Shown here: positions 16,883-25,985 of the stretch, in pieces
Layout of the letters: each line of letters opens with the position of its first letter
How positions within the stretch are numbered: the first letter of the stretch is position 1
From: GCA-002793235 sp965267355
Lineage (GTDB): Bacteria; Bacteroidota; Bacteroidia; Flavobacteriales_E; Vicingaceae
DNA length: 64,000 nt
Direction of reading: 5' to 3'
Assembly (NCBI GenBank): GCA_965267355.1
Contig: OZ253956.1
Coordinates: 1,240,001-1,304,000, forward strand
Position numbers and translations under genes: made by a program
Notes under the pieces: model-generated
Told to the model about the DNA's origin: nothing
The model's database searches: none
Seen by the model: the letters and a program-made list of their open reading frames with translations, nothing else

Positions 16883-19006
16883 TTAGTTAAGTTGTTTTAG
16901 AGCTTCTTCAACACTTTCGGTTGGTTTTTGACAAGCCTTGTTGTAACATACGTATATCATCGTATAATCGTTGATGTATTTGTTTTCTAAAAGGGGCAAG
17001 TTACTATCTTTTGTGCTTCCCGCAAATAATTTATTCGGAATATATTGAGTGTTAAATTCCTTTTTTTTCTTTAAAGCATCTTTTCCTACTATGGCAATCT
17101 CATAAAATGGTTGGGTAAAATGCAGCATTAAAATACTCCAGTTAGAATAGCCAGAAATATATTGAGGAATCTGACCCTCAATATTTTTAAGCATTTGTTT
17201 AGCTTTGTTAGCATAATCTTCATTGTAATACAATTCACTCAATAAAAATAATCCTTTTGCTATGCTAGAGTTAGAAGCAGGGATAACATTGTCAGACAAT
17301 TCCATTTTTCTGGCGATTAACCCTTTTGCATTTTTGGAGGTAAAAAAGAAAAATCCAGTTTCCGCATCATAAAAATGCTCAATGGTGTAATCCATCATGC
17401 TTTTAGCTTGACTTAACCATCTTTCATTAAAAGTAGCTTGATATAAAGCAATCATAGCTTCTATAGTAAAGGCATAGTCTTCTAAATAACCATCAATATT
17501 ACTTACTCCATTTTTATAATTGTGGTTTAAACCTCCATTTTTTCTTAGTTGTGTAGTAACTATGAATTCAGCATTTTTTTCAGCAGCTCTTAAAAACTGT
17601 TTCTCCCCAAAAACTTTATATGCATCTAGATATCCTTTTAGCATTAAAGCATTCCAAGAAGTTAATGTTTTGTCATCTAAACCTGGTCTCACCCTTTCAG
17701 ATCGGGCTTTTAGTAATTTTTGATTAATACTATTTACTTTATCATGTAATTCATCTTCAGAGATGTTAAATTGTTTAGCAATTTCAGTATCTGATTTTTT
17801 ACGAAGTAAGATGTAATTACCTTCCCATTTTCCATGATGATTAATGTTGTAATATATTTCAGCTACATTATAATCTTCATCCAATACTTCTCGTAATTCT
17901 TCTTTGCTCCATACATAAAACTTTCCTTCTTCTCCTTCACTGTCTGCATCTAAAGCTGAATAAAATGCTCCATTTTTGGTAGTCATTTCACGTTCTATAA
18001 ATGATAAGGTTTGATAAACAATTTGCTTGTATAAAGGCTTTCTGGTAAGCTGATAGGCTTCGCTATAAAGTGATACTAATTGAGCATTGTCATAGAGCAT
18101 TTTTTCAAAGTGAGGCACTTTCCAGTAAGCGTCAACCGAATATCGGGCAAACCCGCCACCCACTTGGTCATAAATACCTCCATAAGCCATTTTATCTAAC
18201 GTGAGTTCAACAATTTTTAGAATTTCTTTATCTTTGGTGTGGTAATAATATTGTAATAAAAATTGGTAATTATTAGGAATAGGAAACTTTGGGGCTCTGT
18301 TTTGTCCGCCCTCTTCTAAGTCAGCTTGTTTTTTAAACCTAGAAACTCCTACATGCAAAGCGTCCATAGAAAAAGGAGAGTTATCTTTAACCATAGGTAG
18401 CATTTCACTGGTTTTAACACCTTCGGTTAAATTATTGGCATATTCAATTACCTTTTCAGGAGTTTTTTCATATTCTTGAGCAACACTTTTTAAAATGTGC
18501 ATCCAATTTTCTTTAGGAAAATAGGTGCCTCCATAAAAAGGCTCACCGGTAGGTAATGCAAAACAGTTTAATGGCCAGCCTCCACTACCAGTAATCAACT
18601 GAACTGCATTCATATAAATTTGATCAATATCTGGTCTTTCTTCACGATCAACTTTAATACAAATAAAATTGTCGTTCATCAATTGTGCAACTTCTTCATC
18701 TTCAAAACACTCGTGTTCCATTACATGGCACCAGTGACATGCAGAGTATCCAATACTAATTAAAAGTAGTTTGTTTTCCTTTTGAGCTTTAGCAAGTGTT
18801 TCATTACTCCATGGATACCAATCAACGGGGTTATAAGCATGCTGTAATAAATAAGGACTGGTCTCATTAATTAAATGATTGGTGTATTTATGCTTTGTTG
18901 TGTCTTGTTCCATGAGTTCAGTTTCTGTAAGTTGTTTTGATTCTCCTTTACACGAAATTAATAATGAAAGCGAAAAAATAAGGATAATTGCGAATATGTA
19001 CTTCAT
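16883..19006 (-). CDS. DUF255 thioredoxin-domain lipoprotein (YyaL/SSP411-like)
   Basis: A 707-residue lipoprotein with lipobox LLIS-C at Cys19. An N-terminal thioredoxin-like domain (about 40-200) carries the CxxC motif CHWC at residues 90-93, within SIGYSACHWCHVMEHECFED. The SPYLLQHAYNPVDWYPW start and the GGWPLNCF loop are signatures of the DUF255 family. The rest is an (alpha/alpha)6 barrel like N-acylglucosamine epimerases. The family's activity is unsettled. The lipid anchor suggests a periplasmic-facing, possibly thiol or sugar-related, function. It overlaps the LEA-like gene by 4 bp. Confidence 0.88.
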   Translation of the reverse strand: MKYIFAIILIFSLSLLISCKGESKQLTETELMEQDTTKHKYTNHLINETSPYLLQHAYNPVDWYPWSNETLAKAQKENKLLLISIGYSACHWCHVMEHECFEDEEVAQLMNDNFICIKVDREERPDIDQIYMNAVQLITGSGGWPLNCFALPTGEPFYGGTYFPKENWMHILKSVAQEYEKTPEKVIEYANNLTEGVKTSEMLPMVKDNSPFSMDALHVGVSRFKKQADLEEGGQNRAPKFPIPNNYQFLLQYYYHTKDKEILKIVELTLDKMAYGGIYDQVGGGFARYSVDAYWKVPHFEKMLYDNAQLVSLYSEAYQLTRKPLYKQIVYQTLSFIEREMTTKNGAFYSALDADSEGEEGKFYVWSKEELREVLDEDYNVAEIYYNINHHGKWEGNYILLRKKSDTEIAKQFNISEDELHDKVNSINQKLLKARSERVRPGLDDKTLTSWNALMLKGYLDAYKVFGEKQFLRAAEKNAEFIVTTQLRKNGGLNHNYKNGVSNIDGYLEDYAFTIEAMIALYQATFNERWLSQAKSMMDYTIEHFYDAETGFFFFTSKNAKGLIARKMELSDNVIPASNSSIAKGLFLLSELYYNEDYANKAKQMLKNIEGQIPQYISGYSNWSILMLHFTQPFYEIAIVGKDALKKKKEFNTQYIPNKLFAGSTKDSNLPLLENKYINDYTMIYVCYNKACQKPTESVEEALKQLN

Positions 19007-19461
19007 AATTTAATACGCTCTTTAAAATCTACAGGAAACCGTTTGCCAATACCTTTAGCTTTAGCTTTAATATCACCTTGTACCTGAAGTTCCATATTGC
19101 TTTTGGATATTAAGTTCATTAATACAGGAAAAGCACTAGATAATATGTCAGATGCTGAGGTTTGTATCGTGAAACGGTGAATTTTGTTCGATTTTTTTTT
19201 GAGTTTAATTTTTTCTTTTACTCTAGCAACTCCAATTTTTTTCCCTTCGGCAAATAATGTTAAATCAGAATCAACAATACTTATGTCATATTTGTTGGGG
19301 TTTTTTATTTGCATAGCAACTTCTATATCAATGCCACTCATAGAGATGTTTTTAATTCCAACCTCAGGCACATCAACAACTTCAATATCTTTATATTGCA
19401 TACAGCTACTTTGGCCAAGTAACAATAATAAAAAGATTATGTATGTAAGAGTCTTGTTCAA
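19003..19461 (-). CDS. LEA14-like (water-stress/hypersensitive-response fold) lipoprotein
   Basis: A 152-residue lipoprotein with lipobox QSS-C at Cys20. The body is a single LEA type 2 / WHy-like beta sandwich: VEVAMQIKNPNKYDISIVDS-type strands, a basic KIKLKKKSNKIHRF stretch, and a final amphipathic strand. Such lipoproteins are common in Bacteroidota and lack a known enzyme activity. It lies 2 bp after the dipeptidase and overlaps the DUF255 gene by 4 bp. Confidence 0.75.
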   Translation of the reverse strand: MNKTLTYIIFLLLLLGQSSCMQYKDIEVVDVPEVGIKNISMSGIDIEVAMQIKNPNKYDISIVDSDLTLFAEGKKIGVARVKEKIKLKKKSNKIHRFTIQTSASDILSSAFPVLMNLISKSNMELQVQGDIKAKAKGIGKRFPVDFKERIKL

Positions 19462-19463
19462 TT

Positions 19464-20852
19464 TTACTGTTTTAGCTCAGCAAAATATTTATAAAATAAA
19501 GGAATAGTTTCAATTCCTTTAAAGTAATTGAATACACCATAATGCTCGTTTGGAGAATGAATGGCATCAGAATCTAATCCAAACCCCATTAATACCGATT
19601 TTAACCCTAAAATATCTTCAAAAAGAGCTACAATAGGAATACTACCACCACCTCTTACTGGTATTGGCGCTTTACCAAAAGATTCTTCCATAGCTTTTTT
19701 TGCAGCTTGATAACCCTCAAAATCAGTTGGAGTAACGTAAGGTTCTCCACCATGATGGGGAGTTACTTTGACTTTTACTGAAGGTGGAGCTATATTCTCA
19801 AAATGCTTTTTAAACAATTCAGTTATTTCATCAGAGTTTTGATTAGGTACTAAACGCATAGATATTTTAGCAAAAGCCTTAGATGGTAATACTGTTTTAG
19901 CTCCTTCACCAATATACCCACCCCAAATACCGTTAACATCAAGTGTAGGTCTAATGGATGTTCGTTCTAAACTAGAATAGCTTTTCTCTCCTTCTACTGC
20001 ACCCAACTCTAAGGAGTTGATATAAGTTTCATCTGTTATAGGAGCTTTAGACATTTCAGTTCGTTCTTCATCACTTAATTCAATTACTTTGTCATAAAAA
20101 CCAGGAATAGTGATATGATTGTTTTTATCCATTAATGAAGCAATCATTTTAGATAAAATGTTGATTGGATTAGCAACCGCTCCACCATATAGGCCAGAGT
20201 GTAAATCTCGGTTAGGGCCTGTAACTTCTACTTCTAAATAACTTAATCCTCTTAACCCAGTCATGATAGAAGGAGTATCATTGGCAATAATTCCAGTATC
20301 AGAGATTAATATTACATCAGCACTTAGTTTTTCTTGATTATTTTTTAGAAATGATTCTAAATTTTCAGAACCAACTTCTTCTTCACCCTCAATCATGAAC
20401 TTTACATTGCAAGGTAAATTATTTGTTTTTAGCATTGCTTCAAATGCTTTTACGTGCATATACATCTGCCCTTTATCATCGCAAGCTCCCCTAGCAAAAA
20501 TGGCCCCTTCAGGGTGTAAATCAGTCTTTTTAATGACAGGTTCAAATGGCGGGTTATCCCATAAATCTATTGGGTCTGGCGGTTGTACATCGTAATGACC
20601 ATAAACTAATACTGTAGGTAAACTGTTATCAATTATTTTTTCTGCATATACCATTGGATGACCACCAGTTGGGCATATTTCTACATTATCAGCACCAGCT
20701 TCAATTAATCGGTTTTTTACTTCCTTAGCAGTTTTTGCAACATCTTCTTTGTAAGCAGAATCTGCACTTATAGAAGGGATTTTTAATAAATCAAAAAGCT
20801 CATCTAAAAAGCGATTTTTATTTTCTGAAATGTAATTGTTTATCTCTGACAT
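19464..20852 (-). CDS. M20-family dipeptidase
   Basis: A 462-residue cytosolic metallopeptidase of the M20/M25/M40 group that would cleave dipeptides with a dinuclear zinc site. The metal ligands are His86 in YGHYDVQPPDP, Asp125 in GACDDKGQ, and the EGEEEVGS acidic pair at about 156-162. A dimerisation lid follows, and GGSIPIV lies near the C-terminus. The length is normal for the carnosinase-like subgroup. It is the first gene of the minus-strand operon running to 12716. The 172-bp gap to the next, divergent gene presumably holds its promoter. Confidence 0.92.
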   Translation of the reverse strand: MSEINNYISENKNRFLDELFDLLKIPSISADSAYKEDVAKTAKEVKNRLIEAGADNVEICPTGGHPMVYAEKIIDNSLPTVLVYGHYDVQPPDPIDLWDNPPFEPVIKKTDLHPEGAIFARGACDDKGQMYMHVKAFEAMLKTNNLPCNVKFMIEGEEEVGSENLESFLKNNQEKLSADVILISDTGIIANDTPSIMTGLRGLSYLEVEVTGPNRDLHSGLYGGAVANPINILSKMIASLMDKNNHITIPGFYDKVIELSDEERTEMSKAPITDETYINSLELGAVEGEKSYSSLERTSIRPTLDVNGIWGGYIGEGAKTVLPSKAFAKISMRLVPNQNSDEITELFKKHFENIAPPSVKVKVTPHHGGEPYVTPTDFEGYQAAKKAMEESFGKAPIPVRGGGSIPIVALFEDILGLKSVLMGFGLDSDAIHSPNEHYGVFNYFKGIETIPLFYKYFAELKQ

Positions 20853-20999
20853 ATTATTTAGTTTAAGGCTATGAAATTAGGAATTATTGTAGTTTTAATA
20901 GATACTATTTCTCTTTAAATTCCTTTTAGGAGTCCAATAATTTTTAACATTATTTTAATAATGAGGCATCCCTTATCTTTAAAAACTCGTTTAGAGTAT

Positions 21000-21007
21000 T
21001 AGATTTG
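21000..21007 (+). promoter_or_regulatory. Candidate -7 box for the 1011-residue surface protein
   Basis: TAGATTTG matches TAnnTTTG exactly, 17 bp before the ATG at 21025. No TTG lies at the -33 position, so a regulator may be needed if this promoter is real. Confidence 0.4.
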
Positions 21008-21024
21008 TAAATAGAATCACTTTT

Positions 21025-24000
21025 ATGAAGCGATTAATTAGTTTAATATTTTTACTGTTTGCCTTGTTCTCATTAAAGGCACAGCTTGTTGTAAATACTG
21101 GTGCAATGACCCCAACACAATATGTTCAAAATGTATTGTTGGGAGGAGGGGTGACAGTTTCTAATGTTACATTTTCAGGACAATCTTATCAGATAGGAAC
21201 ATTTGATGCTACAAATACTAATCCTTATATTGGATTAGACAATGGTATAATCATGGCCTCTGGAGACGTAAATGTAGCTGTTGGCCCTAATAATAATACT
21301 GGTGCAAATATTGGTAATCCTGGATTTGGGGTTAATGATCCTGATTTAGATGTTTTAGCTGGAGTTGGAACCAATGATGCTGCTGTTTTAGAATTTGATT
21401 TTATACCTACAGGAGATACTGTAAAATTCAATTTTGTTTTTGGTTCTGAAGAATACCCTGAGTTTGTTAATTCTATTAATGATGCTTTTGGGTTTTTTTT
21501 AAGTGGACCAGGTATTTCAGGCCCATTTACTAATAATGCTCAAAATATAGCACTTGTTCCAGGTACTACAACACCTGTAACTATTAATACAGTAAATTCT
21601 GGATCTAATCCTTCTTTCTACGTTGATAACAATAATCAAGCGGGTTCTCCTAATGCTATACAGTTTGATGGTTATACAACTGTGATGACAGCTATTGGGT
21701 TAGTTCAGTGTGGGTTACAGTACCACATTAAGATTGCTGTTGCAGATGCTTCAGATGATATATTAGATTCAGGAGTTTTTCTTGAGGCAGGTAGTTTTTC
21801 TAGTAATACTATTACGATGAATTCTGATATTGATATTAATAATGGACAAGATTCTATTTTATACGAAGGTTGTGGTTTTGCAACCTTAGATTTTGCAAGA
21901 AATTTAGTTGCGGATACTTCAGTCTACCATTATACAGTTACAGGATCAGCAACTGGTGGAGATTATACGATAAGCGCTGATAGTGTAGTGTTTTTACCTG
22001 GTCAAGATTCGGTTACATTAACATTTAGTGCCATTCAAGATGGGATAACTGAGCCAATGGAGGAAGTAACAATTGAATTGGTACAAACAATTTGCAATAT
22101 TTTGGATACACAACGTGTTACTTTTTACATAGCTGATTTCCCTCAGCCAATTTTAAGTACACATGATACTTTAATTAGTTGTGGAAGTAATGATTCTGTG
22201 CCGGTTTGGGTTGATATAACAGGTCCACCAAACACATTGATGTGGAATACGGGAGCTACTACAGATACCATTTGGGTGCAGCCAACCACCACCACGACTT
22301 ATTATGTTAGTGTTTCTGATACTTGTGGTGTTTATACGGTTAACGATAGTGCAACTGTTACTGTAATTAGCGCTACACCGATAAACCTTACTATGTCTAA
22401 CGATGTAACTAAGTATTGTCCTCAAGATAGTGCTGAGATATTTGTTTCAGTTACAGGTGGTGGAGGTGGAATAACCTATGATTGGAATCCAACAGGAAGT
22501 ACAGATAGCTCCTTGTTCGTTAATCCAATTGTTACTACGACCTATGTAGTAACAGTAGAAGATATCTGTGGAACCATTGAACAAGATTCTGTAACTATTA
22601 CAGTTCCTAATTTTATTGCTCTTACTAATACGGTTACTACTAATGATACTGTTATTTGTCCAGGGGAACAAGTTACTCTTAATGCTAGCATTAATGGTGG
22701 TGTTGGAACATATTTTTCTTGGAATAATGGCTTAGGAAACGCTTTACCTGTTAATGTTAATCCGATGGTTACCACTACTTATATTTTAACTGCAGAAGAT
22801 AGTTGCGGAGCTATAGTTAAAGATTCGATAACTGTTACTATTAATACAGCAGCACTTCAGGTAACGGTGGATGATTATACTATGAGTTGTTTAAATGAAC
22901 AAATTACTTTGACGGCTAATGTCAATGGCGCTATAGGTAATGAGTCTTATTTATGGAGTACAGGTGATACAACCACTTCTATACAAGTTAATCCGTCTAT
23001 CACTTCATCATATTTTGTAACGGTAACTAATTCTTGTAATAGTTATAGTGATACAGCAGAAGCTATAGTTCCAATTTTTGATGCTATTGTTTTAACAACA
23101 AACAATGATACTACGGTAAACTGTCCGAATGATGATATAGTTTTAATGGCTAATTATACTGGAGGATCACAGCAACCTCTGGTATATAATTGGTCAGACG
23201 GAACAAATACTTTTACTGGAAATAATATTTTAGTTAACCCTGAACTTACAACAACTTATACTGTTTGGGTAAATGATACTTGTGCTTTTGATGGAGACAC
23301 AACCTTGTTTACTGTAACAGTACCAGTTCCTGGTCCGTTGCAGATAACAGTTTCACCTGATGCTATGGTTTGTGTGGGTGATACCTTAGATATATTTGCA
23401 GTAGCTTCAGGTGGTTCAGGTGGTTATATGTATGATTGGGGTGGTCCAACTTCTGATACACTTACTATTATTCCTTATTATAATAGCAATTATAATGTTA
23501 CGGTTACAGATGCTTGTGGAATTCAAGTTTCTGGTACAGTTACGGTAACGGTTACTAAACCTGATGCTAATTTTACTTACGAGTATTCTTCTGAATATAC
23601 TGTAGAATTTGAGGATTCATCTTACAGTGATATAATTGCAAACTGGTGGAGTTTTGATCCTGTTAATTCTGACTTACAACTTAATCCCACACATACATTT
23701 TTAACTCCTGGAGAGCAAGAAGTATGGTTAGCCGTAGAAGATATAAATGGATGTAAAGATACTGTTTTTAAAATAGTTACACCTCCATTTACCTTATATG
23801 CACCTAATACATTTACACCTGATGGTAATGGAATGAATGATGTGTTCAAATTTAAAGGAATGGGTGTAAAATCGTTTAGTATGTTAATTTATAATCGTTG
23901 GGGAGAGTTAATGTATCAGTCAGGTGATATTGATGTAGGGTGGGATGGAACCTATAAAGGAAAATTAGTGCCTTCTGGAGTTTATATCTACCGAGTAGAG

Positions 24001-24060
24001 GCTACTTCATATAAAAATGTAGGATACGAAAAAACAGGTAATGTAAATGTACTTAGATAA
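21025..24060 (+). CDS. Choice-of-anchor L / Ig-repeat surface protein with type-B T9SS C-terminal domain
   Basis: A 1011-residue secreted protein. A signal peptide (1-20) is followed by a choice-of-anchor L domain at about 35-255 (VFGSEEYPEFVNSINDAFGF is the diagnostic stretch). A Calx-beta-like unit spans about 275-370. About six Ig-like repeats of roughly 80 residues follow, each ending in a short D-x-CG strand (SDTCG, EDICG, EDSCG, TNSCN, NDTCA, TDACG), then one PKD-like unit. The last 90 residues (APNTFTPDGNGMNDVF, then NRWGELMYQS and GWDGTYKGK) form the gliding-type (type B) C-terminal domain that directs export through the type IX system. The protein is likely a cell-surface adhesin. 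Its 3' end overlaps gpmI by 8 bp. Confidence 0.9.
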   Translation: MKRLISLIFLLFALFSLKAQLVVNTGAMTPTQYVQNVLLGGGVTVSNVTFSGQSYQIGTFDATNTNPYIGLDNGIIMASGDVNVAVGPNNNTGANIGNPGFGVNDPDLDVLAGVGTNDAAVLEFDFIPTGDTVKFNFVFGSEEYPEFVNSINDAFGFFLSGPGISGPFTNNAQNIALVPGTTTPVTINTVNSGSNPSFYVDNNNQAGSPNAIQFDGYTTVMTAIGLVQCGLQYHIKIAVADASDDILDSGVFLEAGSFSSNTITMNSDIDINNGQDSILYEGCGFATLDFARNLVADTSVYHYTVTGSATGGDYTISADSVVFLPGQDSVTLTFSAIQDGITEPMEEVTIELVQTICNILDTQRVTFYIADFPQPILSTHDTLISCGSNDSVPVWVDITGPPNTLMWNTGATTDTIWVQPTTTTTYYVSVSDTCGVYTVNDSATVTVISATPINLTMSNDVTKYCPQDSAEIFVSVTGGGGGITYDWNPTGSTDSSLFVNPIVTTTYVVTVEDICGTIEQDSVTITVPNFIALTNTVTTNDTVICPGEQVTLNASINGGVGTYFSWNNGLGNALPVNVNPMVTTTYILTAEDSCGAIVKDSITVTINTAALQVTVDDYTMSCLNEQITLTANVNGAIGNESYLWSTGDTTTSIQVNPSITSSYFVTVTNSCNSYSDTAEAIVPIFDAIVLTTNNDTTVNCPNDDIVLMANYTGGSQQPLVYNWSDGTNTFTGNNILVNPELTTTYTVWVNDTCAFDGDTTLFTVTVPVPGPLQITVSPDAMVCVGDTLDIFAVASGGSGGYMYDWGGPTSDTLTIIPYYNSNYNVTVTDACGIQVSGTVTVTVTKPDANFTYEYSSEYTVEFEDSSYSDIIANWWSFDPVNSDLQLNPTHTFLTPGEQEVWLAVEDINGCKDTVFKIVTPPFTLYAPNTFTPDGNGMNDVFKFKGMGVKSFSMLIYNRWGELMYQSGDIDVGWDGTYKGKLVPSGVYIYRVEATSYKNVGYEKTGNVNVLR

Positions 24061-25570
24061 GTGCACTTCCTGTCATTTCTTTAGGTTGGTTGATGCCCAT
24101 TATTTTTAAAATAGTTGGAGCAACATCTCCTAGTTTTCCGTCTTTAACCTGTGCACAATCTTTGTCAATTAATATGCAAGGTACTAGATTGGTGCTATGA
24201 GCTGTATTAGGGCTTCCATCTGGATTTATGGCGTAATCAGCATTACCATGGTCGGCAATTATAATAAACGAATAATTATTTTCTAAGCCACAGTTTACAA
24301 TTCGTTCAGTACAATTATCAACTTTTTCTACTGCTTTAACAATAGCATCATAAACACCAGTATGGCCAACCATATCAGGGTTGGCAAAGTTTAAACAAAT
24401 AAAATCAGGTTGTTTGTTATTTATTTCGTCAATAATTTTTGTGGTAACCTCTTCTGCACTCATTTCTGGTTGTAAATCGTAAGTTGGTACTTTTGGAGAG
24501 TTGGCCAATATTCTTTTTTCACCTATAAAAGGTTCTTCTCTTCCTCCAGAAAAGAAAAAAGTAACATGAGGATATTTTTCGGTTTCAGCAATTCTTATCT
24601 GAGTTTTATGATGTTGTTCTAAAACTTCCCCTAGTGTATTAGTAAGATTTTCTTTATCATACATTACATGTACACCTTTAAATGTATTGTCGTAGTTGGT
24701 CATAGTTACATAGTGAAGCGGAATAGTGTGCATGTTATATTCATGTATGTCAAGTTGAGTAAGAGCTACTGTGATTTCTCTACATCGATCAGTTCTGAAA
24801 TTAAAACAAATTACAACATCACCTTCTTGAATTGTGGTAATAGGATTGTTTTGGTTGTTAACTTTAACGATTGGTTTTATAAACTCGTCAGTTACATCAT
24901 TGTCATACGATTTTTGAATACTACCTAAAAAGTCAGAAGTTTTTTCTCCGATACCATTTACCATTAAATCATACGCTAATTTTATTCGTTCCCAACGATT
25001 ATCTCTGTCCATGGCATAATAACGCCCAACTACAGAAGCTAATTGACAATAGGTGTTATTTATTTTTTCTTCAAGATTTTTGATAAACCCTAACCCACTT
25101 TTAGGGTCACAATCTCTTCCATCGGTAAAAGCATGTACATAAGTTTTTAATTGATGTTTATTGGCTAATTCACATAAACGATACAAATGATTTTGATGAG
25201 AATGGATGCCTCCATCAGAAACCAAACCTATAAAATGTACATTTTTACCATGAGTTTTAGCATAGTTAAAAGCGGCTAATAAAGTTGGGTTATCATTAAT
25301 CGTATTTTCTTTAACAGCCTTATTAATTTTTGCAAAATCTTGATAAACAATTCGTCCGGCACCAATGTTGAGGTGACCTACTTCTGAGTTCCCCATTTGC
25401 CCTTCCGGTAAACCTACATGTTCTCCAAATGTTTTTAATGTAGAGTTAGGGTATTTAACTAAACAATTGTCAAAAAAGAGAGTATTGGCATTGTATATAG
25501 CATCCGATTTGGTTTTATCTCCATATCCCCAACCATCTAGTATTATAAGTGCAACTTTTTTGTTCATCAT
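24053..25570 (-). CDS. gpmI: 2,3-bisphosphoglycerate-independent phosphoglycerate mutase
   Basis: Interconverts 3- and 2-phosphoglycerate in glycolysis using two Mn ions. The protein is 505 residues, normal length. LDGWGYG places metal-ligand Asp12, the catalytic Ser62 lies in MGNSEVGH, and IADHGNAD near the C-terminus gives the second metal site. Two adjacent ATGs (25570 and 25567) are possible starts. The gene sits between two large type-B CTD surface proteins on the opposite strand, with which it has no evident functional link. Confidence 0.96.
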   Translation of the reverse strand: MMNKKVALIILDGWGYGDKTKSDAIYNANTLFFDNCLVKYPNSTLKTFGEHVGLPEGQMGNSEVGHLNIGAGRIVYQDFAKINKAVKENTINDNPTLLAAFNYAKTHGKNVHFIGLVSDGGIHSHQNHLYRLCELANKHQLKTYVHAFTDGRDCDPKSGLGFIKNLEEKINNTYCQLASVVGRYYAMDRDNRWERIKLAYDLMVNGIGEKTSDFLGSIQKSYDNDVTDEFIKPIVKVNNQNNPITTIQEGDVVICFNFRTDRCREITVALTQLDIHEYNMHTIPLHYVTMTNYDNTFKGVHVMYDKENLTNTLGEVLEQHHKTQIRIAETEKYPHVTFFFSGGREEPFIGEKRILANSPKVPTYDLQPEMSAEEVTTKIIDEINNKQPDFICLNFANPDMVGHTGVYDAIVKAVEKVDNCTERIVNCGLENNYSFIIIADHGNADYAINPDGSPNTAHSTNLVPCILIDKDCAQVKDGKLGDVAPTILKIMGINQPKEMTGSALI

Positions 25571-25581
25571 TTTTAAAAATG

Positions 25582-25611
25582 TAAAGTTAGTTAAAGTGAA
25601 TTGATGAGCAA
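25582..25611 (-). promoter_or_regulatory. Candidate gpmI promoter
   Basis: On the minus strand TTG (25611-25609) and TAACTTTA (25589-25582) are 19 bp apart. The -7 box differs from TAnnTTTG only in the last base. The ATG at 25570 follows the box by 11 bp, giving a very short leader. Confidence 0.45.
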
Positions 25612-25669
25612 CATGATTTCTATCTGATTATATAACCTGAACGAGTCTTTTTTTTAGAAAAACCATCAG

Positions 25670-25684
25670 TTAACTTTAAGTTAA
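25670..25684. repeat. 15-bp palindrome upstream of the PKD-repeat gene
   Basis: TTAACTTTAAGTTAA has 7-bp arms around a central base. It is about 100 bp from gpmI and 300 bp from the PKD gene. It could bind a dimeric regulator, but an AT-only composition makes chance occurrence possible. Confidence 0.35.
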
Positions 25685-25985
25685 TATTTCATGGCTTACT
25701 AATAATTTTTCAACAATACATTATAAATACAACAAAAGGGTGCTTGTTGGTGTTTTTAGAAACCTAAAAAAAATACAATTTTAAAGAGATATTCTGTCTT
25801 TAAAAAATTAAAAAATTAGTACTATTAGAGATTAAATAACACATGTAAATAGCTGAAAATTAACATTATAATAATTTTTTAAACAAAAAATCACAAATTG
25901 GTTAAGAAAATGAAAAAATGTAAATGTCGAGGCAACTGGATTTTTAAAATTTCGTTTCTTAATTATACGACTAACTAATACTATC

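Larger units (their letters stand above)
25571..25985. other. 415-bp intergenic region upstream of the PKD-repeat protein
   Basis: A very AT-rich gap between divergent gpmI and the PKD protein. It holds a gpmI promoter at its left end, a 15-bp perfect palindrome (25670-25684), and a possible 22-codon reading frame at 25910-25978 (starts MKKCKCRGNW, ends 7 bp before the next ATG). No clear TAnnTTTG promoter faces right. The long gap suggests a long leader or regulated promoter. Confidence 0.5.
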
